From: Streptomyces sp. NA02950
GTDB taxonomy: Bacteria; Actinomycetota; Actinomycetes; Streptomycetales; Streptomycetaceae
Direction: 5' to 3'
DNA length: 64,000 nt
NCBI RefSeq assembly: GCF_013364155.1
Contig: NZ_CP054916.1
Location: 6,507,001-6,571,000, forward strand
Within the stretch, counting starts at the first letter, position 1. The number at the start of each line of letters is the position of its first letter. The notes under the pieces were generated by a model. It saw only the letters and a list, made by a program, of their open reading frames with translations, was not told where the DNA came from and made no database searches. The position numbers and the translations under genes were made by a program. Shown in pieces: positions 54,231-63,384 of this stretch.

Positions 54231-55397
54231 ATGGCGCGTCGCTTCATCGTCGAGGCGGACGGCGGCTCCCGGGGCAACCCGGGTCCGGCCGGTTACGGCG
54301 CGGTCGTGCTGGACGCCGAGACGGGCGAACCCCTGGCCGAGGCGGCCGAGTACATCGGCACCGCCACCAACAACGTGGCCGAGTACAAGGGGCTGATCGC
54401 CGGATTGCGGGCGGCGCACGCCCTGGACCCGGAGGCCCGGGTCCAGGTCCGGATGGATTCCAAGCTGGTCATCGAGCAGATGTCCGGGCGCTGGAAGATC
54501 AAGCACCCCGATATGCGCCCGCTCGCGGCCGAGGCCACGTCGATCCTCCCGGTCGGCCAGGTCTCCTGGGAGTGGATCCCGCGCGAGCGGAACAAGCACG
54601 CGGACCGGCTGGCCAACGAGGCGATGGACGCGGGCAAGCGGGGCGAGCGGTGGAGCCCCAAGGTCCCGCCGGGCGGCACCCTCGCGGCGAGCGCCCCCGA
54701 GGCCCCCGCCGACGACGCCCTCGCCGAGCCCGCCGCCAAGGCCCCGGCGAGGGGCTGGGGCGCCGCGGACCTCGGCAGCCCCGCCACCTTCGTGCTGCTG
54801 CGGCACGGCGAGACCGCGCTCACCCCCGAGAAGCGGTTCTCCGGCAGCGGCGGCACCGACCCCGAACTCTCGCCCGTCGGCCGCCGCCAGGCCGAGCTGG
54901 TCGCCTCGGCGCTCGCCGCGCGCGGCACCGTCCAGGCGATCGTCAGCTCCCCGCTGCGGCGCTGCCGGGAGACCGCCGAGGCGGTCGCCGCGCGGCTGGG
55001 CCTGGAGGTCCGGATCGACGAGGGGCTGCGCGAGACGGACTTCGGCGCCTGGGAGGGACTGACCTTCACGGAGGTCAAGGAGCGCTACCCGGACGACCTG
55101 GAGGCATGGCTCGGCTCCACCAAGGCCGCCCCCACCGGCGGCGGCGAGAGCTTCGCCACGGTCGCCCGCCGGGTCGCCCTCTCCCGCGACAAGCTGATCG
55201 CCCGCTACACCGGCCGCACCGTGCTGCTGGTCACCCATGTCACGCCGATCAAGACCCTGGTCCGGCTGGCCCTGGGCGCACCCCCGGAGTCGCTGTTCCG
55301 GATGGAGCTCTCCGCGGCCGCGCTGTCGGCGGTGGCGTACTACGCGGACGGCAACGCCTCGCTGCGACTGCTGAACGACACGGCCCACCTGCGGTAG
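54231..55397 (+). CDS. Bifunctional RNase HI / histidine phosphatase (CobC-like)
   Basis: The 388-residue protein has two domains. Residues 1-135 are RNase HI with the DEDD residues in VEADGGSRGNPG, NNVAEYKGL, VRMDSKLV and HADRLANEA. A linker of about 45 residues follows. Residues about 180-385 form a histidine phosphatase with VLLRHGET, SPLRRCRETA and VTHVTPIK. The mycobacterial homologue Rv2228c has both RNase H and alpha-ribazole phosphatase activity, which links RNA/DNA hybrid removal with B12 synthesis. ATG 54231 lies 4 bp after the previous stop. Confidence 0.95.
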   Translation: MARRFIVEADGGSRGNPGPAGYGAVVLDAETGEPLAEAAEYIGTATNNVAEYKGLIAGLRAAHALDPEARVQVRMDSKLVIEQMSGRWKIKHPDMRPLAAEATSILPVGQVSWEWIPRERNKHADRLANEAMDAGKRGERWSPKVPPGGTLAASAPEAPADDALAEPAAKAPARGWGAADLGSPATFVLLRHGETALTPEKRFSGSGGTDPELSPVGRRQAELVASALAARGTVQAIVSSPLRRCRETAEAVAARLGLEVRIDEGLRETDFGAWEGLTFTEVKERYPDDLEAWLGSTKAAPTGGGESFATVARRVALSRDKLIARYTGRTVLLVTHVTPIKTLVRLALGAPPESLFRMELSAAALSAVAYYADGNASLRLLNDTAHLR

Positions 55398-55405
55398 GGC
55401 CGCTG

Positions 55406-56050
55406 TCAGCCCCGCAGCGCCGCCGCCTCGCGGGCCAGGGACTCCACCCGTGCCCAGTCCCGGTCCGCCAGGGCGTCCGCGGGCAGCATCCATGTGCCGC
55501 CCACGCAGCCCACGTTGGGCAGGGCCAGATACTCCGGGGCGCGGGCCGCGTCGATTCCGCCGGTGGGGCAGAAGCGGGCTCCGGGGAGCGGTGAGGCGAG
55601 CGAGGCCAGATAGGCCGGGCCCCCGGCGGCCTCCGCCGGGAAGAACTTCATCTCCGTCACACCGCGTTCCAGCAGCGCCACGACCTCCGAGGCCGTGGAC
55701 ACCCCCGGCAGATACGGCACCCCCGAGCCGCGCATCGCGTCCAGCAGCCGGTCCGTCCACCCGGGGCTGACCACAAAGCGCGCACCGGCCGCGACGGAGG
55801 TCTCCACCTGCTCGGGGGTGAGCACCGTCCCGGCGCCGACGACCGCCTCCGGGACCTGCTCGGCGACGGCCCGGATGGCGTCCGCGGCGGCCGGGGTGCG
55901 CAGGGTGATCTCGATCGCGGGCAGCCCGCCCGCGACCAGGGCACGGGCCAGCGGTACCGCGTCGGCCGCGTCAGGCAGCACCACGACGGGGACGACGGGG
56001 GCGAGATCGAGCGGGGATACGGCGGCGGGGGAGGGCACGGCGCTGGTCAC
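55406..56050 (-). CDS. eda: 2-dehydro-3-deoxyphosphogluconate (KDPG) aldolase
   Basis: The 214-residue aldolase has VVPVVVLPDAADAVPLARAL, EITLRTPAAADAI with the catalytic Glu, VVGAGTVLTPEQV and the Schiff-base Lys in MKFFPAEA, with ARFCPTGGI downstream. E. coli Eda is 213 aa. I use GTG 56050; earlier in-frame codons give poorly conserved residues. CAGGAT lies 7 nt before the start. It cleaves KDPG or 4-hydroxy-2-oxoglutarate in sugar-acid catabolism. No other Entner-Doudoroff gene is beside it. Confidence 0.92.
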   Translation of the reverse strand: MTSAVPSPAAVSPLDLAPVVPVVVLPDAADAVPLARALVAGGLPAIEITLRTPAAADAIRAVAEQVPEAVVGAGTVLTPEQVETSVAAGARFVVSPGWTDRLLDAMRGSGVPYLPGVSTASEVVALLERGVTEMKFFPAEAAGGPAYLASLASPLPGARFCPTGGIDAARAPEYLALPNVGCVGGTWMLPADALADRDWARVESLAREAAALRG

Positions 56051-56122
56051 GGCGCTTATCCTGCCCATCCCCGATGCCCTGCGCAACGAGCGTTGCGCGG
56101 AGTGCAACAAGCGTGGCGGGGC

Positions 56123-56926
56123 CTACAGCTCGCTGACGATCACATCCAGCGCCCACGGCCGCCCCGCCCTCTCCGGCTCCGCGGCCTCCACCACGTACCC
56201 CAGCTCGCGCAGCGCCTCGACCAGCTCGCGCGGTCCGGACGGCGCCGCACCGGCGATCAGCAGTTCCCGCACCAGCCGTCCCTTGGTCGCCTTGTTGAAG
56301 TGGCTGACCACCGACCGCTTCTCCACCCCGTCCACGACGGTGGAGTGCAGCACCCGCACCGTCGCCGTACGCCCGGCCAGTTCACCCCTCGGCTTCCACG
56401 CCGCCGCGTACGCCGCCGACCTGAGGTCCAGCACCAGCCCGCGTCCGGCGGCCCGCGGAATCACCTCGGCCATCGGGGTCCGGGTCCGCCAGTACGTGCC
56501 CAGCGCCCCGAGACCCGGCAGCTTCACCCCCATCGAGCAGCGGTAGGAGGGGATGCGGTCGCCGATCCGCACCGCGCCCCACAGCCCGGAGAACACCAGC
56601 AGCGAACGGCCCGCCCGGCGCCGGGCGGCGGTGGGCAGGGTAGCCAGGCCGAGCGCGTCGTACAGCACCCCGGTGTAGATCTCCCCGGCGGGCCGGGTCC
56701 CGGCCTCCCGCAGCGCCGCGTTCTTCGCGATCTCGCCGCGCAGCCCCTCGCTGAGCCCCAGCACCTCGGCGGCCTTCGCCTCGTCGCCCGAGCACAGCGA
56801 CACCAGCTCGTCCAGGACCTCCGCCCGCGCCTCGCCCAGCTCGGGCAGCGACAGCGATCCCAGGTCCAGCGGGGACCGGGAGCCTCCCGTGGCCTTTCCC
56901 TCGGACGGCGGCAGCAGGACGAGCAC
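56123..56926 (-). CDS. yaaA: YaaA-family peroxide stress protein
   Basis: The 267-residue protein shows the YaaA/DUF328 pattern: MLVLLPPSEGKATGG, YTGVLYDALGL, LLVFSGLWGAVRIGDRIPSYRCSMGVKLPGLG, and VVSHFNKATKGRLVRELL. In E. coli YaaA lowers free iron during peroxide stress and binds DNA. GTG 56926 has GAGGAG 9 nt upstream. Single gene, no operon partner. Confidence 0.92.
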   Translation of the reverse strand: MLVLLPPSEGKATGGSRSPLDLGSLSLPELGEARAEVLDELVSLCSGDEAKAAEVLGLSEGLRGEIAKNAALREAGTRPAGEIYTGVLYDALGLATLPTAARRRAGRSLLVFSGLWGAVRIGDRIPSYRCSMGVKLPGLGALGTYWRTRTPMAEVIPRAAGRGLVLDLRSAAYAAAWKPRGELAGRTATVRVLHSTVVDGVEKRSVVSHFNKATKGRLVRELLIAGAAPSGPRELVEALRELGYVVEAAEPERAGRPWALDVIVSEL

Positions 56927-57014
56927 GGTGGATCTCCTCGAAGGGTCGTTGCGGCGGGACGCGGGGCGGGCCCGGAGAACCGCGCCCGCCCCGCCCGCAG
57001 CCTACGGCCTCCCG

Positions 57015-58670
57015 CTACCGCAGCCAGATCGTCGTATGCGCGGGCAGCCGGTCACCGTCGACCGGCCCGCTGGCGAGCACCACCTCCAGGCCCTCCGGCA
57101 GCGGCACCGGGCCGGCCGAGAGATTGCTGAGGCTGTGCCAGCCGGTGGAGCGCCGGAAGTGCAGTACCCCCGCGCTCAGCTCCTCCACCGAGCCGATCCA
57201 CTCCACGTCCTCGTCGCCGCCCAGCGCCCGGCGCAGCCGCAGCGCCTCCCGGTACAGCTCCAGCGTGGAGCCCGCCACCCCGTCCTGCGCCTCGACCGAC
57301 AGCTCGCCGAAGACCTCCGGCTGCGGCAGCCACGAGCCGCCCTCGCCGAAGCCGTACGAGGGGCCCGACCGGGTCCACGGCAGCGGCACCCGGCAGCCGT
57401 CGCGGCCCTTGGTCCGCCCGCCGCTGCGCTCCCAGGTCGGGTCCTGGAGCGCCTCCCGGGGCAGATCGGCGACCTCCGGCAGGCCCAGCTCCTCGCCCTG
57501 GTAGAGATACGACGAACCGGGCAGCGCGAGCATCAGCAGCGTCGCGGCACGGGCCCGGCGCAGCCCGAGCTCGTGGTCGGCCTCCGGCTCCCGGCCGTCG
57601 GCCAGCAGCCACGCCTCGCGGCCCGCCCGGCTCAGCTCGTTGGGCAGTGCCAGCCGGGAGGTATGCCGGATCACATCGTGGTTGGACAGCACCCAGGTGG
57701 CCGAGGCACCGGCCTTGCGGGCGTCGCTCAGCGCGCTGTCGATGGCGGTGTGCAGCGCGGGCGCGGACAGCGGGGTGTAGAGGAAGTCGAAGTTGAACGC
57801 CTGGCCCAGCTCGTCGGGACTGGCGTAGGGCGTACGGCGGGAGTTGCGGACCCATGCCTCGGCCACGGCGATCCGCGGCGGGTCGTACTCGTTCATCACC
57901 TTCCGCCACTCGCGGAAGATGCCGTGCACCTCGTCGCGGTCCCACAGCGGATGGCTGCCGTCCTCGGGCAGTTCGTCCGGGTCGTAGCCTGGGACGTCGC
58001 CGATGTCGCGCAGCGGTTCCACCAGGTCCTTGGCCAGACCGTGGGCGACGTCGACGCGGAAACCGGCCACTCCGCGGTCGGACCAGAAGCGCAGTGTGGT
58101 GAGGAAGTCGGCGCGCACCTCCGGGTGGTCCCAGTTGAGGTCCGGCTGCTCGGGCGCGAACAGGTGCAGGTACCACTGTCCGTCGGGCAGCCGGGTCCAC
58201 GCCGGGCCGCCGAAGCAGGAGACCCAGTCGGTGGGCGGGAGCGAGCCGTCCTCACCGCGTCCGGCACGGAAGACGTAGCGGTCGCGGGCGGCGGAGCCGG
58301 GGGCCGAGCGCAGCGCCTCCTGGAACCACACATGGTCGCTGGAGGTGTGGTTGGGGACGATGTCGACCATGACCTTCAGGCCGAGCCGGTCGGCCTCGGC
58401 GATCATCCGGTCGAAGTCGTCCAGGGTGCCCAGACGGGGGTCGACATCGCGGTAGTCGGCCACGTCGTAGCCGCCGTCGGCGAGCGCGGACGGATAGAAC
58501 GGGCTCAGCCAGACGCAGTCCACGCCGAGGTCGGCGAGGTACGGCAGCCGGGAGGTGATACCGGGCAGGTCACCCACGCCGTCCGCGCCTGAGTCGGCGA
58601 AGCTGCGGGGGTAGATCTGGTAGAAGACGGCCTGCCGCCACCAGTTGGGGTCCGAGGGCTGAAGGGTCAC
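57015..58670 (-). CDS. aglA: GH13 alpha-glucosidase
   Basis: The 551-residue enzyme has the four GH13 conserved regions: VDIVPNHTSSDH, GFRVDVAHG (nucleophile Asp), VAEAWVRN (acid/base Glu) and LSNHDVIRH (transition-state Asp). No signal peptide, so it works on imported sugars in the cytoplasm, releasing glucose from maltose- or trehalose/sucrose-type alpha-glucosides. GTG 58670 follows GAGGA. It is the last gene of the malEFG-like operon, 146 bp after the permease gene. Confidence 0.93.
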   Translation of the reverse strand: MTLQPSDPNWWRQAVFYQIYPRSFADSGADGVGDLPGITSRLPYLADLGVDCVWLSPFYPSALADGGYDVADYRDVDPRLGTLDDFDRMIAEADRLGLKVMVDIVPNHTSSDHVWFQEALRSAPGSAARDRYVFRAGRGEDGSLPPTDWVSCFGGPAWTRLPDGQWYLHLFAPEQPDLNWDHPEVRADFLTTLRFWSDRGVAGFRVDVAHGLAKDLVEPLRDIGDVPGYDPDELPEDGSHPLWDRDEVHGIFREWRKVMNEYDPPRIAVAEAWVRNSRRTPYASPDELGQAFNFDFLYTPLSAPALHTAIDSALSDARKAGASATWVLSNHDVIRHTSRLALPNELSRAGREAWLLADGREPEADHELGLRRARAATLLMLALPGSSYLYQGEELGLPEVADLPREALQDPTWERSGGRTKGRDGCRVPLPWTRSGPSYGFGEGGSWLPQPEVFGELSVEAQDGVAGSTLELYREALRLRRALGGDEDVEWIGSVEELSAGVLHFRRSTGWHSLSNLSAGPVPLPEGLEVVLASGPVDGDRLPAHTTIWLR

Positions 58671-58698
58671 GAGGTCCTCGCGGTGATGGATACGGGCG

Positions 58699-58762
58699 GG
58701 GATGCGTACGGGTACGCGTGCGGGTGCGGGTACGCGTGCGGGTGCGGGTGCGGATGACGCGT
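58699..58762. repeat. Short GC-rich tandem repeats in the permease-glucosidase gap
   Basis: GGGTACGCGTGCGGGTGC and shorter variants (GCGGGTGC, GTACGCGT) occur in tandem between the alpha-glucosidase start and the permease stop. They are probably replication-slippage products with no clear function. Confidence 0.65.
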
Positions 58763-58815
58763 ACCGGCAGGGACGTTGATGCGGCGGGCGCCGCCGGTGT
58801 CAGCTCATGGCGGCG

Positions 58816-59661
58816 TCACCCCTTCACCGCACCGGAGGTCATTCCGGAGATCACCGACCGCCGGAAGACCAGGACGAGGATGGCGATGGGCACGGTGGCC
58901 ACCATCGCGCCGGCGAAGATCGTGCCGTAGGGGACGGTGTACTGGCTGGTGAACAGGGCCATGCCGACCGGCACCGTACGGAAGGCGTCCTCGCTGTTGA
59001 AGGTGAGCGCCATCAGGAACTCCGCCCAGGTGGCGGTGAAGGTGAACACCCCGGCCGTGAACAGGCCCGGCCGCGCCAGCGGAAGGATCACCGAGACGAC
59101 GGTGCGCAGCGGACTGGCGCCGTCCACCGTGGCCGCCTCCTCCAGTGCCCGCGGCACACCCAGCAGATAGTTCCGCAGGATCCAGACGGAGAACGGCAGA
59201 TTGAAGGCGATGTAGGGAATGATCAGCCCCTGGTAGCTGTTGAGCATCCCCGCCGAACGCTCCAGCAGATACAGCGGGGTGACCACGGCGATGGCGGGGA
59301 AGACCGAGATCATCAGCAGCGAGATCATGACGGGCCCGCGGCCGCGCATCGGCAGCCGGGCGAGCGCGTAGCCCGCGAAGAAGGCCAGGGCCAGCACGAC
59401 GACCGTGGACACCACGGACACCAGCACGCTGTTGAACAGATAGCGGCCCAGGCTGTTGCTGCCGAAGGCATCCGCGTAGTTGGCGGTGGTCGCGTGTTCC
59501 GGGAGGAGGGTGGGCGGGCTGGCGCTGATCTCGCCGGTGCCCTTGAAGGAGGCCGTGGCCATCCAGTACAGCGGCGCGGTGGTCAGCACCACGATGATCA
59601 GCGCACCGATGTTGACCACGTTGACGTAAGCCCGCCAGCCGCGGGTGGCTTGCGTATCCAT
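58816..59661 (-). CDS. ABC sugar permease, MalG type
   Basis: The 281-residue permease has six TM helices and the EAA motif coupling to the ATPase (EEAATVDGASPLRTVVSVILPLARPG). ATG 59661 overlaps the malF-like stop (TGATG). It forms the transmembrane channel with the upstream permease. No ATPase gene is present; in Streptomyces such transporters share the ATPase MsiK encoded elsewhere. Confidence 0.93.
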   Translation of the reverse strand: MDTQATRGWRAYVNVVNIGALIIVVLTTAPLYWMATASFKGTGEISASPPTLLPEHATTANYADAFGSNSLGRYLFNSVLVSVVSTVVVLALAFFAGYALARLPMRGRGPVMISLLMISVFPAIAVVTPLYLLERSAGMLNSYQGLIIPYIAFNLPFSVWILRNYLLGVPRALEEAATVDGASPLRTVVSVILPLARPGLFTAGVFTFTATWAEFLMALTFNSEDAFRTVPVGMALFTSQYTVPYGTIFAGAMVATVPIAILVLVFRRSVISGMTSGAVKG

Positions 59662-60698
59662 CACCGGCCTCCTTCGTCCACCTGGGCCCGGAAGGCACGC
59701 AGGAAGAGCAGACAGCACCCCATGACCAGGACCGCCGTACTGGTGGCGACGGCCGCGCCGGGTCCGATGCTGAGGTTCTGGAAGAGCGTCTTGTAACCGA
59801 GGATCGCCAGCGACTGGGTCGCCGTACCCGGCCCGCCCTGGGTGAGCACGAACGGCAGGTCGAAGACGCCGAACGCCTGGAGGGTGCGGAACAGCACCGC
59901 GATGGCCAGGATCGGCCGCAGCTGCGGCAGGGTGACCCGCCAGAAGGTGGTCCACGGGCCGGAGCCGTCGATCTCGGCCGCCTCGTACACGTCCCGGGGG
60001 ATCTGCATCAGCCCGGCGAGCACGATGATGGCCACGAACGGGGTGGTCTTCCAGATGTCGGCCACCGCCATCGCCGCCATCGCGGGCACCGGGCGGCCCA
60101 GGATGGCGGGTTCACCGCCGCCGAGCGCCTCGATCGCCCAACTGACCACGCCGTACGTACCGTTGTACAGATAGCCCCACAGCTGGGCCGCCACCACATT
60201 GATCATCGCCCAGGGCAGCAGCAGAACGGCCAGGATCCAGCCGCGCGCGGCGCCCAGCCGCTCCAGGACCAGCGCGGCCGCGGTGCCCAGCGCCAGTTCC
60301 AGGACCACCGTGACCACGGTGAACCCGACGGTGAACGCGAGCGACTCGAACCACGCCGAACTGTGCACCAGCGCCGCGTAGTTGCCGGTGGTGAAACCGT
60401 CGATCCGGAACCCGCCGTAACTGAGGCGCACCTCGGAGAAGCTGAGGACGACGGAGAAGAGGATCGGGAAGATGGTGACGGCCGCGACCAGGGTGAGCGC
60501 GGGGGAGGCGTAGAGCCAGCCGGTGCGGGCGAGGCGGCGCTCGGTGGAGCCGTGGGCGGGGGCGCGGCGCCTGGTCCGGCCCGCGGTGCGGGTCTCCTTG
60601 ACGGTCCGGGCCACTCCGCGGGGCTCGCCGGTCGTGGTGCTCATATGGCTGGTGGTGCCCGTACGGCTGGTGGTGCTCGTACGGCTGGTGGTACTCAC
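59661..60698 (-). CDS. ABC sugar permease, MalF type, with repetitive N-terminus
   Basis: The 345-residue permease has six TM helices after a 58-residue Arg/Thr/Ser-rich lead, and the EAA motif YEAAEIDGSGPWTTFWRVTLPQLRP. GTG 60698 overlaps the binding-protein stop (GTGA), but the first 20 codons (STTSRT..) consist of 18-bp tandem repeats; ATG 60644 downstream is an alternative start. It works with the MalG-type permease. Confidence 0.92.
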   Translation of the reverse strand: MSTTSRTSTTSRTGTTSHMSTTTGEPRGVARTVKETRTAGRTRRRAPAHGSTERRLARTGWLYASPALTLVAAVTIFPILFSVVLSFSEVRLSYGGFRIDGFTTGNYAALVHSSAWFESLAFTVGFTVVTVVLELALGTAAALVLERLGAARGWILAVLLLPWAMINVVAAQLWGYLYNGTYGVVSWAIEALGGGEPAILGRPVPAMAAMAVADIWKTTPFVAIIVLAGLMQIPRDVYEAAEIDGSGPWTTFWRVTLPQLRPILAIAVLFRTLQAFGVFDLPFVLTQGGPGTATQSLAILGYKTLFQNLSIGPGAAVATSTAVLVMGCCLLFLRAFRAQVDEGGR

Positions 60699-62026
60699 AG
60701 CGCCTTGCCCTCCAGAGCCGCGGTGATGTCGGAGCGGGCGGCCCGCAGCGCGCCGCCGACCGGCTCCGAACCGCCGATCGCCGAATTGACCTGGGTGTAG
60801 ACGGCCCTGCTGACCTGGGGGTAGTACGGCGTCTGCACGGGACGCGCGACCAGTCGTAGCCGCCGGGTGGTGGTGATGGTCGGATCGCCGGTCCTGGCCG
60901 CCGCCGGACTGTCGAGCACGGTGTCCATCGCGGGCAGCACCCCGGCCTGGCGCAGCAGCATCATCTGCACCTCCTCCTCGGCGCAGAAGCGGGCGAAGGC
61001 GACGGCGGCGCCGAGCTCCGCCGAGTTCGGATTGATGAAGTTGCTCCAGCCGCCCAGACACGCGTGGCCGGAGTGCGGACGGCCCTCGAAACCGGGCCGC
61101 GGCACGACCCCCACCCTGCCCGCCACCTTGGAGGCGCCGTCGGCGTCGGACATGCCCCAGGCGTAGGCCCAGTTGCGCAGGAAGACCGCCCGGCCGCCGG
61201 CGAAGGCGTCCATGGCGTCCTGCTCGGCGTAGGTGGTGACCGCCGACGGTGTCACTCCGGCGTCGACCAGCCCGCGCAGATAGCTCACGGCGCGCTGTGC
61301 GGGTTCGTCGGCGACGGTGACACGGCCGGAGCGGTCGAGCACACTGCCGCCCGCGTCGGCGAGGAATTCGGTGACGACGCAGGTGAGGGATTCGCTGACG
61401 GAGCCCTGCCAGACGAAGCCGTAGTCGGCGTCCCCGGCGCGCTGGATCCGGCGCGCGCCGCGCTCCAGTTCCTCCCAGGTCCCGGGCACCGGGAGGCCGT
61501 GCTTGGCCAGCAGGTCCTTGCGGTAGAAGAGGTAGGCCGCGTCGGTGTAGCAAGGGAACGCGTACACCTTGCCCTTGAGGCTGGACGCCTGCATCAGCGC
61601 CCGCGGATAGCTCTCCCAGAAGCTCTTGGGTACGAGCGACTCCACCGGCAGCGCCAGGTAGTTGGCGCCGAACTGGGCGGGCCAGGTGGTGTCGCCGAGA
61701 TACACGTCCGGGGTGGCGGAGCCTCCGCCGATCTGGGTGGTCAGCGCCACGCGGTTGCCGTCGGTGGTGCTGAGTCCCTTCAGGATCTCGATACGGACGT
61801 TGGGGTGCTTGCGGCGGAACGCCCGGATGATGGCGGGGCGCATATCGCCCCCGTCGCGGGCGGGTATCTTCCCCGCCCACCAGCGGATGGTCACCGGGCC
61901 CTTCGGCGGCCGTTTCGCCCTGACCAACAGATCGTCCAGGTTGTTGGTCCCGCACGCGGTGGTGAGACCGGCGGTCATGGCGATGCTGCCAGCGCTTGCA
62001 AGCAGCGTCCTGCGGCTCAGGGCCAT
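60695..62026 (-). CDS. Sugar-binding lipoprotein of the alpha-glucoside ABC transporter
   Basis: The 443-residue lipoprotein has a Tat-like start (MALSRRTLLASAG) and a lipobox LTTAC near residue 25, so it is anchored outside the membrane. The rest is a family-1 solute-binding fold (VTIRWWAGKIPARDG, DVYLGDTTWPAQF, GKVYAFPCYTDAAYLFYRKDLL, GGWSNFINPNS). ATG 62026 has GGAGGAGAG. With the alpha-glucosidase and LacI genes it suggests uptake of maltose, trehalose or sucrose-type sugars. A LacI operator lies inside codons 10-13. Confidence 0.92.
   Translation of the reverse strand: MALSRRTLLASAGSIAMTAGLTTACGTNNLDDLLVRAKRPPKGPVTIRWWAGKIPARDGGDMRPAIIRAFRRKHPNVRIEILKGLSTTDGNRVALTTQIGGGSATPDVYLGDTTWPAQFGANYLALPVESLVPKSFWESYPRALMQASSLKGKVYAFPCYTDAAYLFYRKDLLAKHGLPVPGTWEELERGARRIQRAGDADYGFVWQGSVSESLTCVVTEFLADAGGSVLDRSGRVTVADEPAQRAVSYLRGLVDAGVTPSAVTTYAEQDAMDAFAGGRAVFLRNWAYAWGMSDADGASKVAGRVGVVPRPGFEGRPHSGHACLGGWSNFINPNSAELGAAVAFARFCAEEEVQMMLLRQAGVLPAMDTVLDSPAAARTGDPTITTTRRLRLVARPVQTPYYPQVSRAVYTQVNSAIGGSEPVGGALRAARSDITAALEGKAL
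61994..62003. promoter_or_regulatory. LacI operator inside the binding-protein coding region
   Basis: GCTTGCAAGC is a perfect palindrome with the same left flank (AGC) as the promoter operator, 75 bp away, about seven helical turns. This allows DNA looping. Confidence 0.7.
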
Positions 62027-62068
62027 GCGCTCTCCTCCCGTTCCCGTCAGGACTGTCTCTCTGACAGC

Positions 62069-62104
62069 GCTTGCAAGCTAGGTGGGCGGCGCGATGGGTG
62101 TCAA
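62069..62104 (-). promoter_or_regulatory. Promoter and LacI operator of the alpha-glucoside operon
   Basis: On the minus strand TTGACA (62104-62099), an 18-nt spacer and TAGCTT (62080-62075) make a good promoter. The palindrome GCTTGCAAGC (62069-62078) overlaps the -10 box, so bound LacI protein would block transcription. Confidence 0.8.
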
Positions 62105-62208
62105 CGGTCGGTCCATTCAAAATTCGAGGGAAACGCTGGCGATCATCGAATGACAGCGTTGCCAAACTGTGTTGGCCGGGTGCATGTCGGCGGCCCCGGG
62201 ACGCGTGC

Positions 62209-62214
62209 TACGGT
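62209..62214 (+). promoter_or_regulatory. -10 box of a likely leaderless promoter (LacI gene)
   Basis: TACGGT ends 6 nt before ATG 62221. A degenerate operator-like sequence (TGACAGCGTTGCCAAAC, 62151-62167) lies 55 nt upstream and may serve autoregulation. Confidence 0.5.
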
Positions 62215-62220
62215 CCCGCC

Positions 62221-63384
62221 ATGTCCGCAGCTTCCGACGGCCCCGAGAGCCTGGCCGGTCCCGACACCCCGGACAGCGCTGCCACCGGCGGTCCGAACGG
62301 CCTCGACGGCCGGAACGACCACGGGGGCGAGGCCACGATGGCCGATGTCGCCGAGCGCGCGGGCGTCTCCGTCTCCACGGTCTCGCGGACCCTGCGCGGA
62401 CTGTCCAGTGTGTCCCCGCAGACCCGCGGCCGGGTCGAAGAGGCCGCCCGCGAGCTGTCGTTCGCCGTCTCGCGCAGCGCCTCCAGCCTGGTCACCGGCA
62501 AGACGCGGCGGATCGCCGTACTCGCCCCGCACCTGGACTCATGGTTCCTCGGCAACACCATCGCCGGGGTGAGCGCGGTGCTGCGCGAGGCCGAGCTCGA
62601 TCTGCTCGTCTACAGCGTCACGGACCTGGCCGAACGCAGCGCGTTCTTCGACCGGTTGCCCGCCCGGCGCAACGCCGACGCGATGCTGGTGACCTGCTTC
62701 GACCTCACACCGGAGGAGCGGGCCCGGCTGGACGCGCTGGGCATGCCCGTGGTCTTCGTCAGCCAGCACGCCCCCGGGCGGCCCAGTGTGTACATCGACG
62801 ACGCGGACAGCGCCGTGCGCGGGATGCGCCATCTGCTCAACCTCGGCCACCGGCGGATCGCGTTTCTCCAGTCCAGCGACAACACCGGCTTCTACTGGAG
62901 CTCGCAGGAGCGGCTCACCGGCTACCGCACGGCGCTGGCGGAGGCCGGACTGCCGTACGACGAGGAGCTGGTGCTCTACCCCGTCGCCCGCCACCGGCGC
63001 GGTATCCGCGAGGCCGTCGGTCAGCTGCTGAGCCTGCGCAATCCGCCCACCGCCGTCTTCGCCGAGTCCGACGAGGTGGCGATCGAGGTCATGGGGGTGC
63101 TGCGCTCCGCCGGCGTCGACATACCCGGCCGGATCTCCATCCTCGGCTTCGACGACCACCACCTCGCCGAATGGCTGGACCTCACCACGGTCGCCCAGCC
63201 GGTGGAGGAGATAGGACGTGCCGCCGCGGAGTTGGCCCGGTCGATCATCGACGACCCGGAGGCCGACCCCACCCGCCACATCGTCTTCCCCACCCGGGTC
63301 ATCCCGCGGGGGAGCACCGCCCCGCCCGCACCGACGGAGGCAGCGCGGCGAGAAGCCGATCCGGTGCGTCCGCGTGACACCTGA
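62221..63384 (+). CDS. LacI-family repressor of the alpha-glucoside operon
   Basis: The 387-residue protein has a 38-residue disordered lead, then the LacI HTH (MADVAERAGVSVSTVSRTLRG) and hinge, and a periplasmic-binding-protein-like sensor domain (IAVLAPHLDSWFLGNTIAGVSAVL, ILGFDDHHLAEWLDLTTVAQP). It is divergent from the sugar operon, with LacI-type CTTGCAAG operators between. ATG 62221 is preceded by TACGGT at 6 nt; ATG 62338 would remove the lead. It is not close to the known MalR type, so the inducer is uncertain. Confidence 0.92.
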   Translation: MSAASDGPESLAGPDTPDSAATGGPNGLDGRNDHGGEATMADVAERAGVSVSTVSRTLRGLSSVSPQTRGRVEEAARELSFAVSRSASSLVTGKTRRIAVLAPHLDSWFLGNTIAGVSAVLREAELDLLVYSVTDLAERSAFFDRLPARRNADAMLVTCFDLTPEERARLDALGMPVVFVSQHAPGRPSVYIDDADSAVRGMRHLLNLGHRRIAFLQSSDNTGFYWSSQERLTGYRTALAEAGLPYDEELVLYPVARHRRGIREAVGQLLSLRNPPTAVFAESDEVAIEVMGVLRSAGVDIPGRISILGFDDHHLAEWLDLTTVAQPVEEIGRAAAELARSIIDDPEADPTRHIVFPTRVIPRGSTAPPAPTEAARREADPVRPRDT

